Notes: generated by a model from the sequence alone, not told the origin. Numbered from the stretch's first letter, positions 31,955 to 41,439 are shown. The stretch is 64,000 nt of DNA from Saccharopolyspora dendranthemae (GCF_007829955.1 NZ_VIWX01000001.1:806001-870000), one strand, 5' to 3'. Translations and numbers: made by a program.

Positions 31955-33844
31955 GTGGTCACGTCCACCGCCACTCCCCCACGTCTCGCTCCACCGGCGC
32001 GCACCCGGCTGTTCGGGCTGCCCGAGATGCGCTGGGCCGCCACCGCGCTCGGGCTGTTCCTGGCCGGGCTGTGCCTGCAGCTGGCCGGCGCTCCGGAGTG
32101 GTCCTGGTGGGCGCTCTACCTCGCCTGCTACGCGACCGGCGGCTGGGAACCGGCGCTGGCCGGGCTGCAGGCGCTGCGGGAGAAGACCCTCGACGTCGAC
32201 CTGCTGATGGTGCTGGCCGCGATCGGCGCGGCGTCCATCGGCGAGATCACCGACGGGGCGCTGCTCATCGTCATCTTCGCCACCTCGGGCGCGCTGGAGG
32301 CGCTGGCCACCGCGCGGACCGAGGACTCCGTGCGCGGGCTGCTGAACCTGGCCCCGGACACCGCGACCGTCGTGACCGCCGCCGGTGCGGAGCAGGTCCG
32401 CCCGGCCTCCGAGCTGGAGGTCGGCGACGAGGTGCTGATCAGGCCCGGTGAGCGCGTTCCGGCCGACGGCGCTGTGCTGTCCGGCGCCAGCGCCGTCGAC
32501 CAGGCCACGATCACCGGCGAGCCGATCCCCGCGGACGTCTCGGCCGGCTCCGAGGTCTTCGCAGGCACCCTCAACGGCACCGGATCGCTGCGCGTGTGGG
32601 TGAGCCGCCGCGCGGAGGACTCCGTGGTCGCGCGGATCGCCGCCCTGGTCGAGCAGGCCGGCCGGACCAAGGCCCGCACCCAGCTGTTCATCGAGAAGGT
32701 CGAGCAGCGCTACTCCCTCGGCATGGTCGCGGCGACCGTCGCGCTGTTCGCGATCCCGCTGCTGTTCGGCTCTGAACTGCGGGAATCCCTGCTCCGGGCG
32801 ATGACCTTCATGATCGTCGCCTCGCCGTGCGCGGTGGTGCTGGCCACGATGCCGCCGCTGCTGGCCGCGATCGCCAACGCGGGCCGCCACGGCGTGCTGG
32901 TGAAGTCCGCGGTGGTGATGGAGCAGCTGGGCACGACCACCAAGGTCGCCTTCGACAAGACCGGCACGCTCACCCGGGGAACTCCGGAGGTCGCCGAGGT
33001 GCGGGCGCTCGACGCGGGGTGGAGCCGGGACGAGCTGCTGCGGATCGCCGCCGCGGCCGAGAAGCCCAGCGAGCACCCGCTGGCCACCGCCGTCGTGCGC
33101 GCCGCCGAACTAGCGGAGCTCTCGCTGCCCCCGGCCGTGGACTTCGCCGCCCTGCCGGGCCGCGGGGTCACCGCCCGGGTCGACGGTCGACTCGTCGAGA
33201 TCGGTGCTGCCCCAGCGGAGTTCGAGGTCGAGGCGGGCTGCACCGCGGTGCTGGTACGCCGCGACGGCGAGCCGATCGGGCTGCTGTCGATCAGCGACGA
33301 ACCCCGTCCGGAAGCCCCCGCCGCGGTGGCCGCGACCCGCGAGCTCACCAGCGATCCGGTGCTGCTGACCGGCGACACCGCCGCCGGGGCGAGCCGGCTG
33401 GCCGAGCACGTCGGCATCACCGACGTCCGCGCGGGCCTGCTCCCGGACCAGAAGCTCGGCGAGGTGGACCAGCTGCGCTCGGACGGCCACCGAGTGGCGT
33501 TCGTCGGCGACGGCATCAACGACGCACCCGCCATGGCCGGCGCCCACGCGGGCATCGCGATGGGCGGTGCGGGCTCCGACCTGACCCTCCAGGCCGCGGA
33601 CGCGATCATCGTCCGCGACGACCTCACCGCGATCCCCGCCGTCGTCGAGCTCTCCCGCAGGGCGCACCGCGTCGTCACCGCGAACCTCGTGATCGCGGGA
33701 ACATTCATCGCCGTCCTGGTGACCTGGGACCTCGTGGGCCACCTGCCGCTCCCCCTCGGAGTCGCCGGCCACGAGGGATCCACGATCCTCGTGGCTCTCA
33801 ACGGACTCCGCCTCCTCCGCCGGACGGCCTGGAAATCCGCCTGA
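31955..33844 (+). CDS. Heavy-metal-translocating P-type ATPase (P1B-4-like, CtpD/CtpJ type)
   Basis: A 629-residue metal efflux pump. Signatures: TGEP actuator loop, SPCAVVLATMPP metal-site helix (SPC, not CPC), DKTGTLTRG phosphorylation site, SEHPLA, GDGINDAPAM hinge and a late GVAGHEGSTILVALNGLRLL helix. SPC plus HEG(S/T) marks P1B-4 ATPases, which export cobalt, zinc, cadmium or iron; there are no amino-terminal Cys metal-binding domains. GTG 31955 follows CGGAGG. Regulated, by position, by the divergent ArsR-type repressor whose alpha-5 site prefers similar metals. Confidence 0.93.
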   Translation: MVTSTATPPRLAPPARTRLFGLPEMRWAATALGLFLAGLCLQLAGAPEWSWWALYLACYATGGWEPALAGLQALREKTLDVDLLMVLAAIGAASIGEITDGALLIVIFATSGALEALATARTEDSVRGLLNLAPDTATVVTAAGAEQVRPASELEVGDEVLIRPGERVPADGAVLSGASAVDQATITGEPIPADVSAGSEVFAGTLNGTGSLRVWVSRRAEDSVVARIAALVEQAGRTKARTQLFIEKVEQRYSLGMVAATVALFAIPLLFGSELRESLLRAMTFMIVASPCAVVLATMPPLLAAIANAGRHGVLVKSAVVMEQLGTTTKVAFDKTGTLTRGTPEVAEVRALDAGWSRDELLRIAAAAEKPSEHPLATAVVRAAELAELSLPPAVDFAALPGRGVTARVDGRLVEIGAAPAEFEVEAGCTAVLVRRDGEPIGLLSISDEPRPEAPAAVAATRELTSDPVLLTGDTAAGASRLAEHVGITDVRAGLLPDQKLGEVDQLRSDGHRVAFVGDGINDAPAMAGAHAGIAMGGAGSDLTLQAADAIIVRDDLTAIPAVVELSRRAHRVVTANLVIAGTFIAVLVTWDLVGHLPLPLGVAGHEGSTILVALNGLRLLRRTAWKSA

Positions 33845-33866
33845 CCCGCGCGCCGCTTCACGCGGG
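33845..33866. terminator. Hairpin between convergent ATPase and reductase genes
   Basis: CCCGCG (33845-33850) and CGCGGG (33861-33866) with a 10-nt loop immediately after the ATPase stop. A simple GC hairpin usable from both directions. Confidence 0.4.
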
Positions 33867-33918
33867 GGGCTCGGTGCGCGCAGTCGTCACTCGGTCCTCG
33901 GACCCCGGAAGAAGGTCG

Positions 33919-34812
33919 TCAGAGGTCGAGTTCGAGAGTGCCCCTGGCCCGGGAGACGCACGGCGCGATGCTGGTGCGGCGCTCGTCGTCGGTGAGGTGG
34001 AGGTCCTGGTGAACGGGGTCTCCCGAGAGGACGGGCGTGACGCATTCACCGCACACCCCCTTGCGGCACCTGCTGGGGACGTCCGAGCCGGCTGCTTCCA
34101 GCGCGTCCAGGAGGGTTTCGTCCTCCCCGACGCGCACGACCGCGCCCGTCCCGCTCAGCCGGACCGAGAACGCGTCGCCGGTCGCGGGAACAGCACCGAA
34201 GCGCTCGGTGTGGACGCGGGTGGGTGGCCAGCCCGCCCGGCCCGCCAGGTCGACGACCTCGTCCATGAACGACGCCGGGCCGCAGACGTAGAGGTGGGTG
34301 CCCAGCGGCTGATCCGTGAGGTCCAGGCCGTTCCAGAACTCGGCTCGGGAGCCGGTGATGTGCGCACGGTGCTCCCGGAGATCGTCCGCGTGAGCGCCGT
34401 TGCGCGATATGTAGTGGATTTCGGCCGACCGCTGCCACCTCCGGGCCGCCCGCGCGTGCGAGAGGATCGGGGTGACACCGATGCCCGCGGCCACCAGGAG
34501 GTGGTGACGCGCGATCTGCACGGGCGCGAAACCGCTTCGAGGACCGTCGGATTCGACGACGTCACCGGGTCGCAGCGCGTGCATCCAACGCGAGCCGCCG
34601 GTACCGAGGCGCACCGAGATCTCGTGCTCCGACGGCCGGAAGCCGTCACCGGTCAGCGAGTAGGAGTTGCGACGCGGCCGCCCCTGCTCGTCGACGCCGC
34701 ACAGCACGTCGATGTGGCTGCCGGGCGGGTGGGAGGTGATCTCACCGCCCAGGCGGATCCGCCGGACGCCGTCGGCGATGAGGCTCGTCTCGGTCACGGT
34801 GAGGCGTTTCAT
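33919..34812 (-). CDS. PDR/VanB-type oxidoreductase (FMN reductase with 2Fe-2S), Dmm-like reductase
   Basis: A 297-residue phthalate-dioxygenase-reductase-type electron carrier: flavin domain (RRNSYSLTG), NAD(P)H domain (VAAGIGVTPILSHARA, YVCGPASFMDEV) and a carboxy-terminal plant-type ferredoxin with CRKGVCGEC plus a distal Cys in APCVSRA. It passes electrons from NAD(P)H to an oxygenase. ATG 34812 overlaps the stop of the haem N-demethylase gene (ATGA), so this is almost certainly its reductase. Last gene of the three-gene operon starting at 36250. Confidence 0.9.
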   Translation of the reverse strand: MKRLTVTETSLIADGVRRIRLGGEITSHPPGSHIDVLCGVDEQGRPRRNSYSLTGDGFRPSEHEISVRLGTGGSRWMHALRPGDVVESDGPRSGFAPVQIARHHLLVAAGIGVTPILSHARAARRWQRSAEIHYISRNGAHADDLREHRAHITGSRAEFWNGLDLTDQPLGTHLYVCGPASFMDEVVDLAGRAGWPPTRVHTERFGAVPATGDAFSVRLSGTGAVVRVGEDETLLDALEAAGSDVPSRCRKGVCGECVTPVLSGDPVHQDLHLTDDERRTSIAPCVSRARGTLELDL

Positions 34813-35762
34813 CGGCGCAACCACTCCAGCAGCGCGGGCCGGATCTCGCCGTAACCCTTGTAGTCGGCCATCTCGTCGGGCAGCTCGGCGAGCACGGTCG
34901 CCAACTGCTCGCGCCAGGACCGGACGAGCGCGAGTTCGCGCATCGGCAGCAGGTAGGTGCGGATCAGGAACATGATCGAGCCCGTCATCGGCAGCCGGAC
35001 CAGGTGCTGGACCTCCACCCGCAGGTGCAAGGACTCCCCGATGTCCACCTCCCGAGCGCGTTCGGCGCCCCACTGGTCGTAGGTCTCCAGCGAGGCGTCC
35101 AGCCGGTGCCCGATGGTGGAGCTCCAGTTCTGCCGCCGGTAGCACTCCCCGGGTTGCAATCCGAGCAGGAAGCGCTCGGCCCTCGGGATCGCACCGTCGG
35201 CGAAGTCGCGGGGGACCGGACCGTGCAGTTCGGTGAAGGACATGCCGAGCACGAACCGGATCGACCAGTTCGACGCGAAGGTCACCACCCCCGCATCGGC
35301 GAACAGCCGCCCTTCCCGCTCGTCGAGCAGCACGACGTCGTCGGGCACCTGAGAGGCGGCGAAACGCAGCGGCGGCTCGCCGAGCGAGTCCTCGTCGCCG
35401 AACCGGAACCGCCGCGACATCCCGAGTCTCGCGTTCTCCCAGCGGAATTCGCGATCCCCGCAGCGCGTCAGCGTCATCGCCGGATCGGTGTCAGCGGCTT
35501 CGGACAGCAGGTGCAGCAGGGCGTCCCACGACGCGGCGCGCATGTGCCCGAGCTCCACGTGCCTGCCCGGGTCGCGGTCGAGGATCGCCGCGCGCTCGGC
35601 GAGCTCGCTCTCGTAGGCCGCGTCGAAGTCCAGGACGGTGCCGCCCCACTCCCCCGCGGCCGTGCGGTGCTCTCGCGGCGCCGGTTCGACGTTGACGCCG
35701 TAGCGGTAGCGGTCGCCCTCCAGCGGCCACGGGAACCGCCGGACCCGCTCGGGCAGGCTCAC
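34809..35762 (-). CDS. Haem-dependent oxidative N-demethylase (DUF3445)
   Basis: A 317-residue DUF3445 protein, the catalytic haem subunit of bacterial oxidative N-demethylases such as dimethylamine monooxygenase. Typical blocks are RFPWPLEGDRYRYGV near the start, a FASNWSIRFVLGMSFTELHGPVP (about residues 162-184) region, RQNWSSTIG and a late FLIRTYLLPM. ATG 35762 and its stop both overlap neighbours by four bases. Together with the zinc-ribbon subunit and reductase it forms a Dmm-like oxygenase that removes a methyl group from a secondary amine as formaldehyde. The real substrate is not fixed. Confidence 0.87.
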   Translation of the reverse strand: MSLPERVRRFPWPLEGDRYRYGVNVEPAPREHRTAAGEWGGTVLDFDAAYESELAERAAILDRDPGRHVELGHMRAASWDALLHLLSEAADTDPAMTLTRCGDREFRWENARLGMSRRFRFGDEDSLGEPPLRFAASQVPDDVVLLDEREGRLFADAGVVTFASNWSIRFVLGMSFTELHGPVPRDFADGAIPRAERFLLGLQPGECYRRQNWSSTIGHRLDASLETYDQWGAERAREVDIGESLHLRVEVQHLVRLPMTGSIMFLIRTYLLPMRELALVRSWREQLATVLAELPDEMADYKGYGEIRPALLEWLRR

Positions 35763-36250
35763 CGGAATGCCTCCACGTCAGCGCGAAAACCCAGGTACGA
35801 GCCGCGGAACCGGGACACGTGGGAGTAGATGTGCAGCGGCTGCCCGCATCCGCCGCACCGGGCCTCCGCTCCTGGCGAGGCCGTCGTCTCGGTGTCCGCG
35901 GCGCAGTGCGCGCAGTGCACGACCAGCCGCTCCCGCGAGGTGACCTGGCAGCGGATCTCCTCGTCCACGGCACCGGCGGTGATCGCCCGCGAGCGCAGCG
36001 CCAGCACGTCGGCCTCCGGCCCGGCCAGCATCAGCCGCCATCCGACCCGAGCCGCGCGCAGCTGCGCGTCCAGCGCCCCGGTCACCTCCTCGGCGCGATC
36101 CCCGTGCACCGCCCGGGAAGCGCCCGGCGCCGAGCGGGCCCAGCGCCGGGTGATCTCCCGGGCGCCTGGGCCGATGCCGATGATCGCGAACCGCCGGCCG
36201 GTCGGATCGACCCCGACCGGCTCGTGCCACTCGGGCAGGCTGGTGCGCAC
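35759..36250 (-). CDS. Dimethylamine monooxygenase small subunit-like (DmmA-like) protein
   Basis: A 163-residue protein with an amino-terminal segment like a flavodoxin/reductase strand (RRFAIIGIGPGAREI) and a carboxy zinc-ribbon: CAHC near residue 114 and CGGC near residue 134, then PLHIYSHVSRFRGSYLGFR. This matches the short subunit encoded with DUF3445 haem demethylases. GTG 36250 is the only start in frame; it has a weak ribosome site. First gene of the coupled three-gene operon. Confidence 0.75.
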   Translation of the reverse strand: MRTSLPEWHEPVGVDPTGRRFAIIGIGPGAREITRRWARSAPGASRAVHGDRAEEVTGALDAQLRAARVGWRLMLAGPEADVLALRSRAITAGAVDEEIRCQVTSRERLVVHCAHCAADTETTASPGAEARCGGCGQPLHIYSHVSRFRGSYLGFRADVEAFR

Positions 36251-36336
36251 CGGCCGCCATCCGCTCGTCGCTCATCGCACCCGAGTACACGAAAGGCCGG
36301 GGCGGGTGTCAACCGCGCCAGGCCGAGGTCACCGGG

Positions 36337-38445
36337 TCACTGGACCGCCCAGTAGCCGAAGGACTTGTAGTCCGGGGACGGGCCGAACGAGGTCATCGCG
36401 GCCATCCGGACGGTCAGCTCGGTGCCCGTCACGTGCTCCGCCGGGATCCTGATCACGGTCTCCGACCAGCCCTTGGTCTCCGGCTTGAGCCAGTGCTTGC
36501 CCAGGTCCGCGCCGTCGGCGAACACCCGCACGTCGCGAGCACCGGTGTACAGGCCGGGTTTCGGTCCGGTCGAGTCGTGCCGCGCGATGAGCCGGACCTC
36601 GCGTCCCGGAACGAGACCGTGCAGGGTGAACTCCTCCTCGCCGATGACGTGCCGGGCGCTGTCGACGACCTCGCGCCCGCCGACCTCCAGCGTGCGCGCC
36701 TCGGTGAGCGGCTGGAAACCGGCGCGCGCGGTGCTCACCACGTGGTCGTGATCGGCTTCCGAGTCCCGGGAACCGACGTTGACGTGATCGCGGATGACGC
36801 CGCTGATCGGCCTGATCGGCACGTCACCGGTGTCGATCAGGCTCCAGTCCGCCTTGTAGACCGTCATCACCGGCAGCGAGAGCACCGGCGCTCCGAGGAC
36901 ACCGGCGTCGGCGAGGTGCTCCAGCTGCACTCCGCTGGGCATCCGGTCGTAGATGGCGATGTAGTCGGGGCGGTCGTCGGGCGACATCGCGCGCAGTTCC
37001 TCGTAGAGCGCACCCATCCCGTGCAGAGCGGGCTCGGCCAAGCCGTTGGTCGTCAGACCCACGAGGTCGACCGTGGGATGTCCGCCCAGGTAGGCGGCGG
37101 CTCCGACGTCGTGCACGCCCAGCCGCGCCCCCTCCGGCAGGTTCCCCTTGGTCCAGGCGGCCAGGGCCACGACTCGTTCGCGGATTCCCCCGGAGTCCTG
37201 AACGGTGTTGTGCACCCAGGTCGGCACCGACAGGGCCGTGAACAACCCGGCCACCGCCAGCAGCACCACCGGGGTCTTCTCGCCCAGGCGCAGCCGCTTG
37301 CCGACCTCGACCAGGCCGATGACGGCGGCGAGCACGAACAGCGGCAGGAACGGCTGCAGGTACCGGACCTGCTGCCACAGCGCGGTTCCCATCGTGGAGA
37401 TCGCGCCGAGGGCCAGCACCGTCCCGATGCCGATGACCCAGCCGACCCAGCTCCGCGTTCCGCCGTCGCGCACCAGCACCGCGACGCCGAGCGCCGCCAG
37501 CAGCAGCGCACCGGGGAAGGCGAAGTCCTGCCGGTTGAGCCCCGCCAAGATCTCCATGAACGCCGAGAAGTTGTCGGCGGTCTTGCCCGCCAGTTCGCCC
37601 AGGCTCAGGTTCGGCATGCTCAGGTGCGACTTGGCCTGCGAACCGTTCGGCGAGGAGTGCCCCGTCGCGATCAGGTAGAACACCAGCTGTGCGCCGACCA
37701 CGGCGAAAGGCAGCGCGCACCAGGCGGTCCCCGCGATTCGGGTGCCGAGGTCGCGCCCGCGGCGCGCGCTCACCGACATCATCAGCGCCGGCACCAGCAC
37801 CAGGAACACCAGCGCTTCCATCCGGCACAGCGCCGCGAGAGCCACCAGCACCGGCGTGAACCTGAAGACCCCGCTCGGTGCTTCGCGGACCAGCAGCACC
37901 AGCGTCGCCACCAGGAGCAGCGCGGTCGCGGAGACCTCCATGCCGCTGGTCGCGCCCCACAGCAGCGGGCCGCTGAGGGCGACCAGGCCGCCCGCCCAGG
38001 CCCCCGCGACCGGACCGGCCACGCGGCGGCCGAGCAGCACCACTCCACCGGCGGTCAGCGCGTGGCAGACGACGCCGAGGAGCACCGCAGCGGGCAGCAG
38101 CGCCGAACCGTGCAGACCGACGAAGTGCAACGCGCCCAGGACCAGGACGTACAGCAGGCTGCTAGCACCGGTGCTGATCGGGTCCCCGTCGTTGTACTGC
38201 AGGAACTGGCCCTGCCCGATCTGCTTCGCGTACTGGAGGTGGATGTAGGTGTCGTCCAGCGGCGGGATGTAGAAGCCGCCGTTGTAGTGGACGTTCACCA
38301 GCACGAACCCCAGTCCCGCGACCGCGGCCAGCAGCGGCACCGCCCACAGCGCGATCCGGTCCGAGCGGCGCCGGGGCGCGGGAACCTCCCCTCGTCGCGT
38401 CGGCTCGGATAACTCGTGTTCGACGAGGTCGTTCGTCACGCTCAC
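36337..38445 (-). CDS. Large polytopic membrane protein, GT-C-type glycosyltransferase-like
   Basis: A 702-residue protein: a short basic cytoplasmic start, one membrane helix, an external loop with acidic PPLDDTYIHLQYAKQIGQG (the Asp-Asp pair typical of GT-C polyprenyl-phosphate-sugar transferases), about ten further membrane helices to residue 400, then a 300-residue extracytoplasmic domain ending in a carbohydrate-binding-like beta sandwich (ELTVRMAAMTSFGPSPDYK). It may glycosylate a cell-envelope polymer. GTG 38445 is chosen after AAGGA; it has no assigned partner in the window. Confidence 0.75.
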   Translation of the reverse strand: MSVTNDLVEHELSEPTRRGEVPAPRRRSDRIALWAVPLLAAVAGLGFVLVNVHYNGGFYIPPLDDTYIHLQYAKQIGQGQFLQYNDGDPISTGASSLLYVLVLGALHFVGLHGSALLPAAVLLGVVCHALTAGGVVLLGRRVAGPVAGAWAGGLVALSGPLLWGATSGMEVSATALLLVATLVLLVREAPSGVFRFTPVLVALAALCRMEALVFLVLVPALMMSVSARRGRDLGTRIAGTAWCALPFAVVGAQLVFYLIATGHSSPNGSQAKSHLSMPNLSLGELAGKTADNFSAFMEILAGLNRQDFAFPGALLLAALGVAVLVRDGGTRSWVGWVIGIGTVLALGAISTMGTALWQQVRYLQPFLPLFVLAAVIGLVEVGKRLRLGEKTPVVLLAVAGLFTALSVPTWVHNTVQDSGGIRERVVALAAWTKGNLPEGARLGVHDVGAAAYLGGHPTVDLVGLTTNGLAEPALHGMGALYEELRAMSPDDRPDYIAIYDRMPSGVQLEHLADAGVLGAPVLSLPVMTVYKADWSLIDTGDVPIRPISGVIRDHVNVGSRDSEADHDHVVSTARAGFQPLTEARTLEVGGREVVDSARHVIGEEEFTLHGLVPGREVRLIARHDSTGPKPGLYTGARDVRVFADGADLGKHWLKPETKGWSETVIRIPAEHVTGTELTVRMAAMTSFGPSPDYKSFGYWAVQ

Positions 38446-38660
38446 CCCTGCGGGTCCTTCCAGGCGAAGGTTCTTAGGTCGCTGCGCACCACCGGGGTGC
38501 CGACATGATCGGCTATAGATGGGCGTTTTCGCCGTTTTCCCCGGGACGTCCGGTTCGCGGTCGCAGGTCTCCGATCGCACCCGCTCGGCGACGAGGCGTC
38601 TTCAGCCCAGCCGTGGTCCACACGCGACGGAAGCGGGTCGCGTTGCCCGCGATGCGGAGA

Positions 38661-39320
38661 TCAGGCCCAGGTGTCGACGGCGTCCAGGAGGCTTTCCGCC
38701 CAGGCCTTCAGGATTCGTCGTCCTTCGGCGCCGCTGGCGCCGCGCGGGTCACCGAGCACCCCGTTGTCGCTGACCGCGGCGGTCCCGCCGGCGCGCAGCC
38801 GGTCGAGGAGCGCGGGCAGCGGTTCGGTGTTGCCGGCCTCGGCGCGTTCCAGGCGGACGGCGTGCGGCCGGAGGGCGAGCATGGCGGAGGTCTCGGTCCG
38901 CCCGGCGTGGCTGTCGTCGGCGGGACCGCTGGGTGACCAGGCGAGCACCTTGCGGCCTTCGTCCCGCAGGAGGCGCACGGCTCGACGCACGGGTCCGGCG
39001 TTGCCGCCGTGGCAGGACACCAGCACGACGCCCGCGAAGGCGTCGGCCGACCTGCCGAGCTCGACGAGCAGGAGCTCGGTGGCGCGTTGGCCGAGGGACA
39101 GGGTGCCGGGGAACGCGGCGTGCTCGCCGCTGGAGCCGTAGGCCACGGCGGGCGCCACCACGACGTCCCGCTGCTCGGCCAGCCTCTCGCACAGCGCGAT
39201 CGCGATGTCGGTGTCCACGGTGCAGGGCAGGTGCGGTCCGTGCTGCTCGGTGGCGCCGACCGGGACCGCGAGCAACCGCGGCTCGCCGAGCTCGGGCCAC
39301 GCGGTGTCGCCGAGGTTCAC
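38661..39320 (-). CDS. mftE: Mycofactocin precursor peptide peptidase MftE (creatininase family)
   Basis: A 219-residue creatininase-fold metallopeptidase: VPVGATEQHGPHLPCTVD provides metal-binding Glu/His/Asp, followed by SSGEHAAFPGTLS and VLVSCHGGNAG. In the known pathway MftE cuts the MftC-modified peptide to free the Val-Tyr-derived ring compound AHDP. GTG 39320 overlaps the mftF stop (GTGA). It is the last gene of the operon; mftF precedes it here, whereas mycobacteria have mftD-mftE-mftF. Confidence 0.93.
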   Translation of the reverse strand: MNLGDTAWPELGEPRLLAVPVGATEQHGPHLPCTVDTDIAIALCERLAEQRDVVVAPAVAYGSSGEHAAFPGTLSLGQRATELLLVELGRSADAFAGVVLVSCHGGNAGPVRRAVRLLRDEGRKVLAWSPSGPADDSHAGRTETSAMLALRPHAVRLERAEAGNTEPLPALLDRLRAGGTAAVSDNGVLGDPRGASGAEGRRILKAWAESLLDAVDTWA

Positions 39321-40660
39321 GCCGCGCCTCCGCCCACCGGAACGCTGCTGCGCCCGCCCCTGTCGGTGAGCACGGGCCGCAGCGCGGTGGTGCTGCGTTC
39401 GCGCAGCGCCCCGCTCAGCACCCCGCACCCGTAGGCGGCGTCGTCGGCGAGGCGGGCGAGGCAGTGGCGCACCGGATCGAGCTCGCCCTCCTCCGCGAGG
39501 TGACGGGCGGCGACGAGCACGAGAACCCGACGTCCGCGCTTGCTCAGCAGCAGCGGCGGGATCGCCAGCGGCGCCCAGGATCGGCCGATCGCGTCTGCGA
39601 GAAGCCGTGCCGCCCCGAGGTTCCCGTGGAGCGCGAGCTTGACCGACTCCGACGCGGGAACGCCCAGAGCGCCGAGCTTCCGGGTGAGCAGTGCAGCGGC
39701 CGCGCCGGTGACGACCAGCGCGAGCCGGGGACGCCCGATCGCGATCAGCACCCAGGTCAGCACGCTCCACAGCGAGATCCGCACGGGGGCCACGTGTTCG
39801 CCGTGACGTCGCCCGAGAGGACCGGCGGAGCAGCCGTACCCGTAGCGCTGCCGCAGCAGCGCGGCCCAGCTGCGGCGCGGGGTGTGCTCGACGATCGCGG
39901 CCGGTTCGTACCGGGCTCGGTGGCGTGCGCTCAGCCGCCAGACGAGGTCGACGTCCTCGCCGAAGCGCATGGTCTCGTCGAACCCGTCGAGTTCGGCCAG
40001 GGCGTCGGTTCGGATCAGCAGGGCGGCCGTGGGCACGTAGCTGATGCGACTGCCCGGCAGCACGGGCCCGGGGCGGGGGCCGAGGTCCAGCGGGGAGCGG
40101 GTCCGCTCGTAGCGCTCCAGCGCCGAACGTCCCCGCGTGCTGCGCACTCTCGGCGCCGCGGCGGCGACGTCGGGTGCCTCGAAGTGCCGCAGCAGCGGCT
40201 CCAGCCAGCCCGGTTCCGGGAGCGTGTCGGCGTCGAGGAACGCCACCAGCGGTGTCGTGGCCAGGCGCCACCCGGCGTTGCGGGCGGCGGCGGGCCCGCG
40301 CGCGGTGTCGTGCCGCACGGCCGCACCGGGGATCGGTGCCGGGGATCCGTCGTCCACGACGATGACCCGCAGGCCCGCCAGCGCGGCCAGCAGCGCGGTC
40401 GGGTTCTGGCCGTGGACCGGGACGACGACGGTGACGTCGTCCGGTCCCAGACCGGCGGTGTCGTGCTCCGGGTGCACCATCCCGGTGCCGATGAGCCGCT
40501 CGGCGAGCGAACTCCCCGCGGTGACGGGATTTCCGGCGAGCCAGTCGTCGAGGAGCGCGCTGCCGCGCGCGGTCAGCCGCAGGATGCGGTAGGGCGAGCC
40601 GCCCGCGACGGTGCGCCCCTCCTCCCAGCGCTGCAGGCTGGGATCGGCCACCAGCCTCAC
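39317..40660 (-). CDS. mftF: Mycofactocin glycosyltransferase MftF
   Basis: A 447-residue family 2 glycosyltransferase. After a roughly 75-residue amino region come VTVVVPVHGQNP, VIVVDDGSPAPIPG, AFLDADTLPEPGW (DxD) and RFGEDVDLVWRLS (ED), then hydrophobic segments (SVLTWVLIAIG, LALVVTGAAAALL) that would hold it at the membrane. MftF adds a beta-1,4-glucose chain to premycofactocin. GTG 40660 overlaps the stop of the SDR gene. Coupled on both sides. Confidence 0.93.
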   Translation of the reverse strand: MRLVADPSLQRWEEGRTVAGGSPYRILRLTARGSALLDDWLAGNPVTAGSSLAERLIGTGMVHPEHDTAGLGPDDVTVVVPVHGQNPTALLAALAGLRVIVVDDGSPAPIPGAAVRHDTARGPAAARNAGWRLATTPLVAFLDADTLPEPGWLEPLLRHFEAPDVAAAAPRVRSTRGRSALERYERTRSPLDLGPRPGPVLPGSRISYVPTAALLIRTDALAELDGFDETMRFGEDVDLVWRLSARHRARYEPAAIVEHTPRRSWAALLRQRYGYGCSAGPLGRRHGEHVAPVRISLWSVLTWVLIAIGRPRLALVVTGAAAALLTRKLGALGVPASESVKLALHGNLGAARLLADAIGRSWAPLAIPPLLLSKRGRRVLVLVAARHLAEEGELDPVRHCLARLADDAAYGCGVLSGALRERSTTALRPVLTDRGGRSSVPVGGGAA

Positions 40661-41439
40661 GCCGTGAACCCCCCGTCCGCGTGGACCACCGTCCCGGTGA
40701 CCGCGGAGGCGCGTTCGTCGCACAACCAGCGCACGGCCGCGGCGACCTCCTCGGGCTCCAGCAGGCGTTCGACGACCTGGTGCCCCGCGAACTCCTCGAC
40801 GTCGTCGAGGTCGTAGTACGCGGCGGTCGCGGTGAGCATGGCTGTGCGGGTGGATCCCGGCGAGACCGCGGTGGCGTTGATGCCGGTTCCGCGCAGGTCG
40901 GTGGCCAAGCCGCGGATCAGCCCGACCACCGCGTGCTTCGCCGCGTTGTACCCGGCCAGGTGGTAGAGCCCCCGGTGCGCTGCCGCCGAGGCCAGCGCGA
41001 CGAAGCGTCCTGCTCGCGGTTCGGGTCGCCGCAGCATCGCGGGCACGGCGGCGCGCGCCAGGTTGGACACGCCTCGGACACCGATGTCGAAGAGCAGGTC
41101 GAGCTCGGTGTCGCTGGTCTCCCACAGGGGTGATCCCCCGGCCATCACGGCCGCGGCGCCGACGGCCGCGTCGAGCCCGCCGAACTCGACCTCCGCCACC
41201 CGGACCGCTTCGGCCAGCGCCTCGGAATCCCGGACGTCGGCGACCACGTCGCGCACCGCACCCGGGTGCTCCTCGGCGAGTTGCCGCAGCTCCTCCCGGG
41301 TGCCGAGCGGGTAGGGCACGCCGGGCAGGTCGGCGCACAGGTCGAGCGCGACCACGCTCCAGCCGTCCTCGGCGAGCTGCCGCACCACGGCCGCGCCGAC
41401 TCCCCTGGCTGCTCCGGTGACGATCGCGACCCTGCTCAT
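40657..41439 (-). CDS. Mycofactocin-coupled SDR family oxidoreductase
   Basis: A 260-residue SDR with TGAARGVGAAVV for the cofactor, a catalytic Ser in ALASAAAH and YNAAKHAVVGL, and the late DGGFTA ending. SDRs placed inside mycofactocin operons usually hold a non-exchangeable NAD that is reoxidised by mycofactocin. ATG 41439 overlaps the ETF beta stop (ATGA). Its physiological substrate is not known, and it could be specific to the alcohol handled by this locus. Confidence 0.9.
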   Translation of the reverse strand: MSRVAIVTGAARGVGAAVVRQLAEDGWSVVALDLCADLPGVPYPLGTREELRQLAEEHPGAVRDVVADVRDSEALAEAVRVAEVEFGGLDAAVGAAAVMAGGSPLWETSDTELDLLFDIGVRGVSNLARAAVPAMLRRPEPRAGRFVALASAAAHRGLYHLAGYNAAKHAVVGLIRGLATDLRGTGINATAVSPGSTRTAMLTATAAYYDLDDVEEFAGHQVVERLLEPEEVAAAVRWLCDERASAVTGTVVHADGGFTA

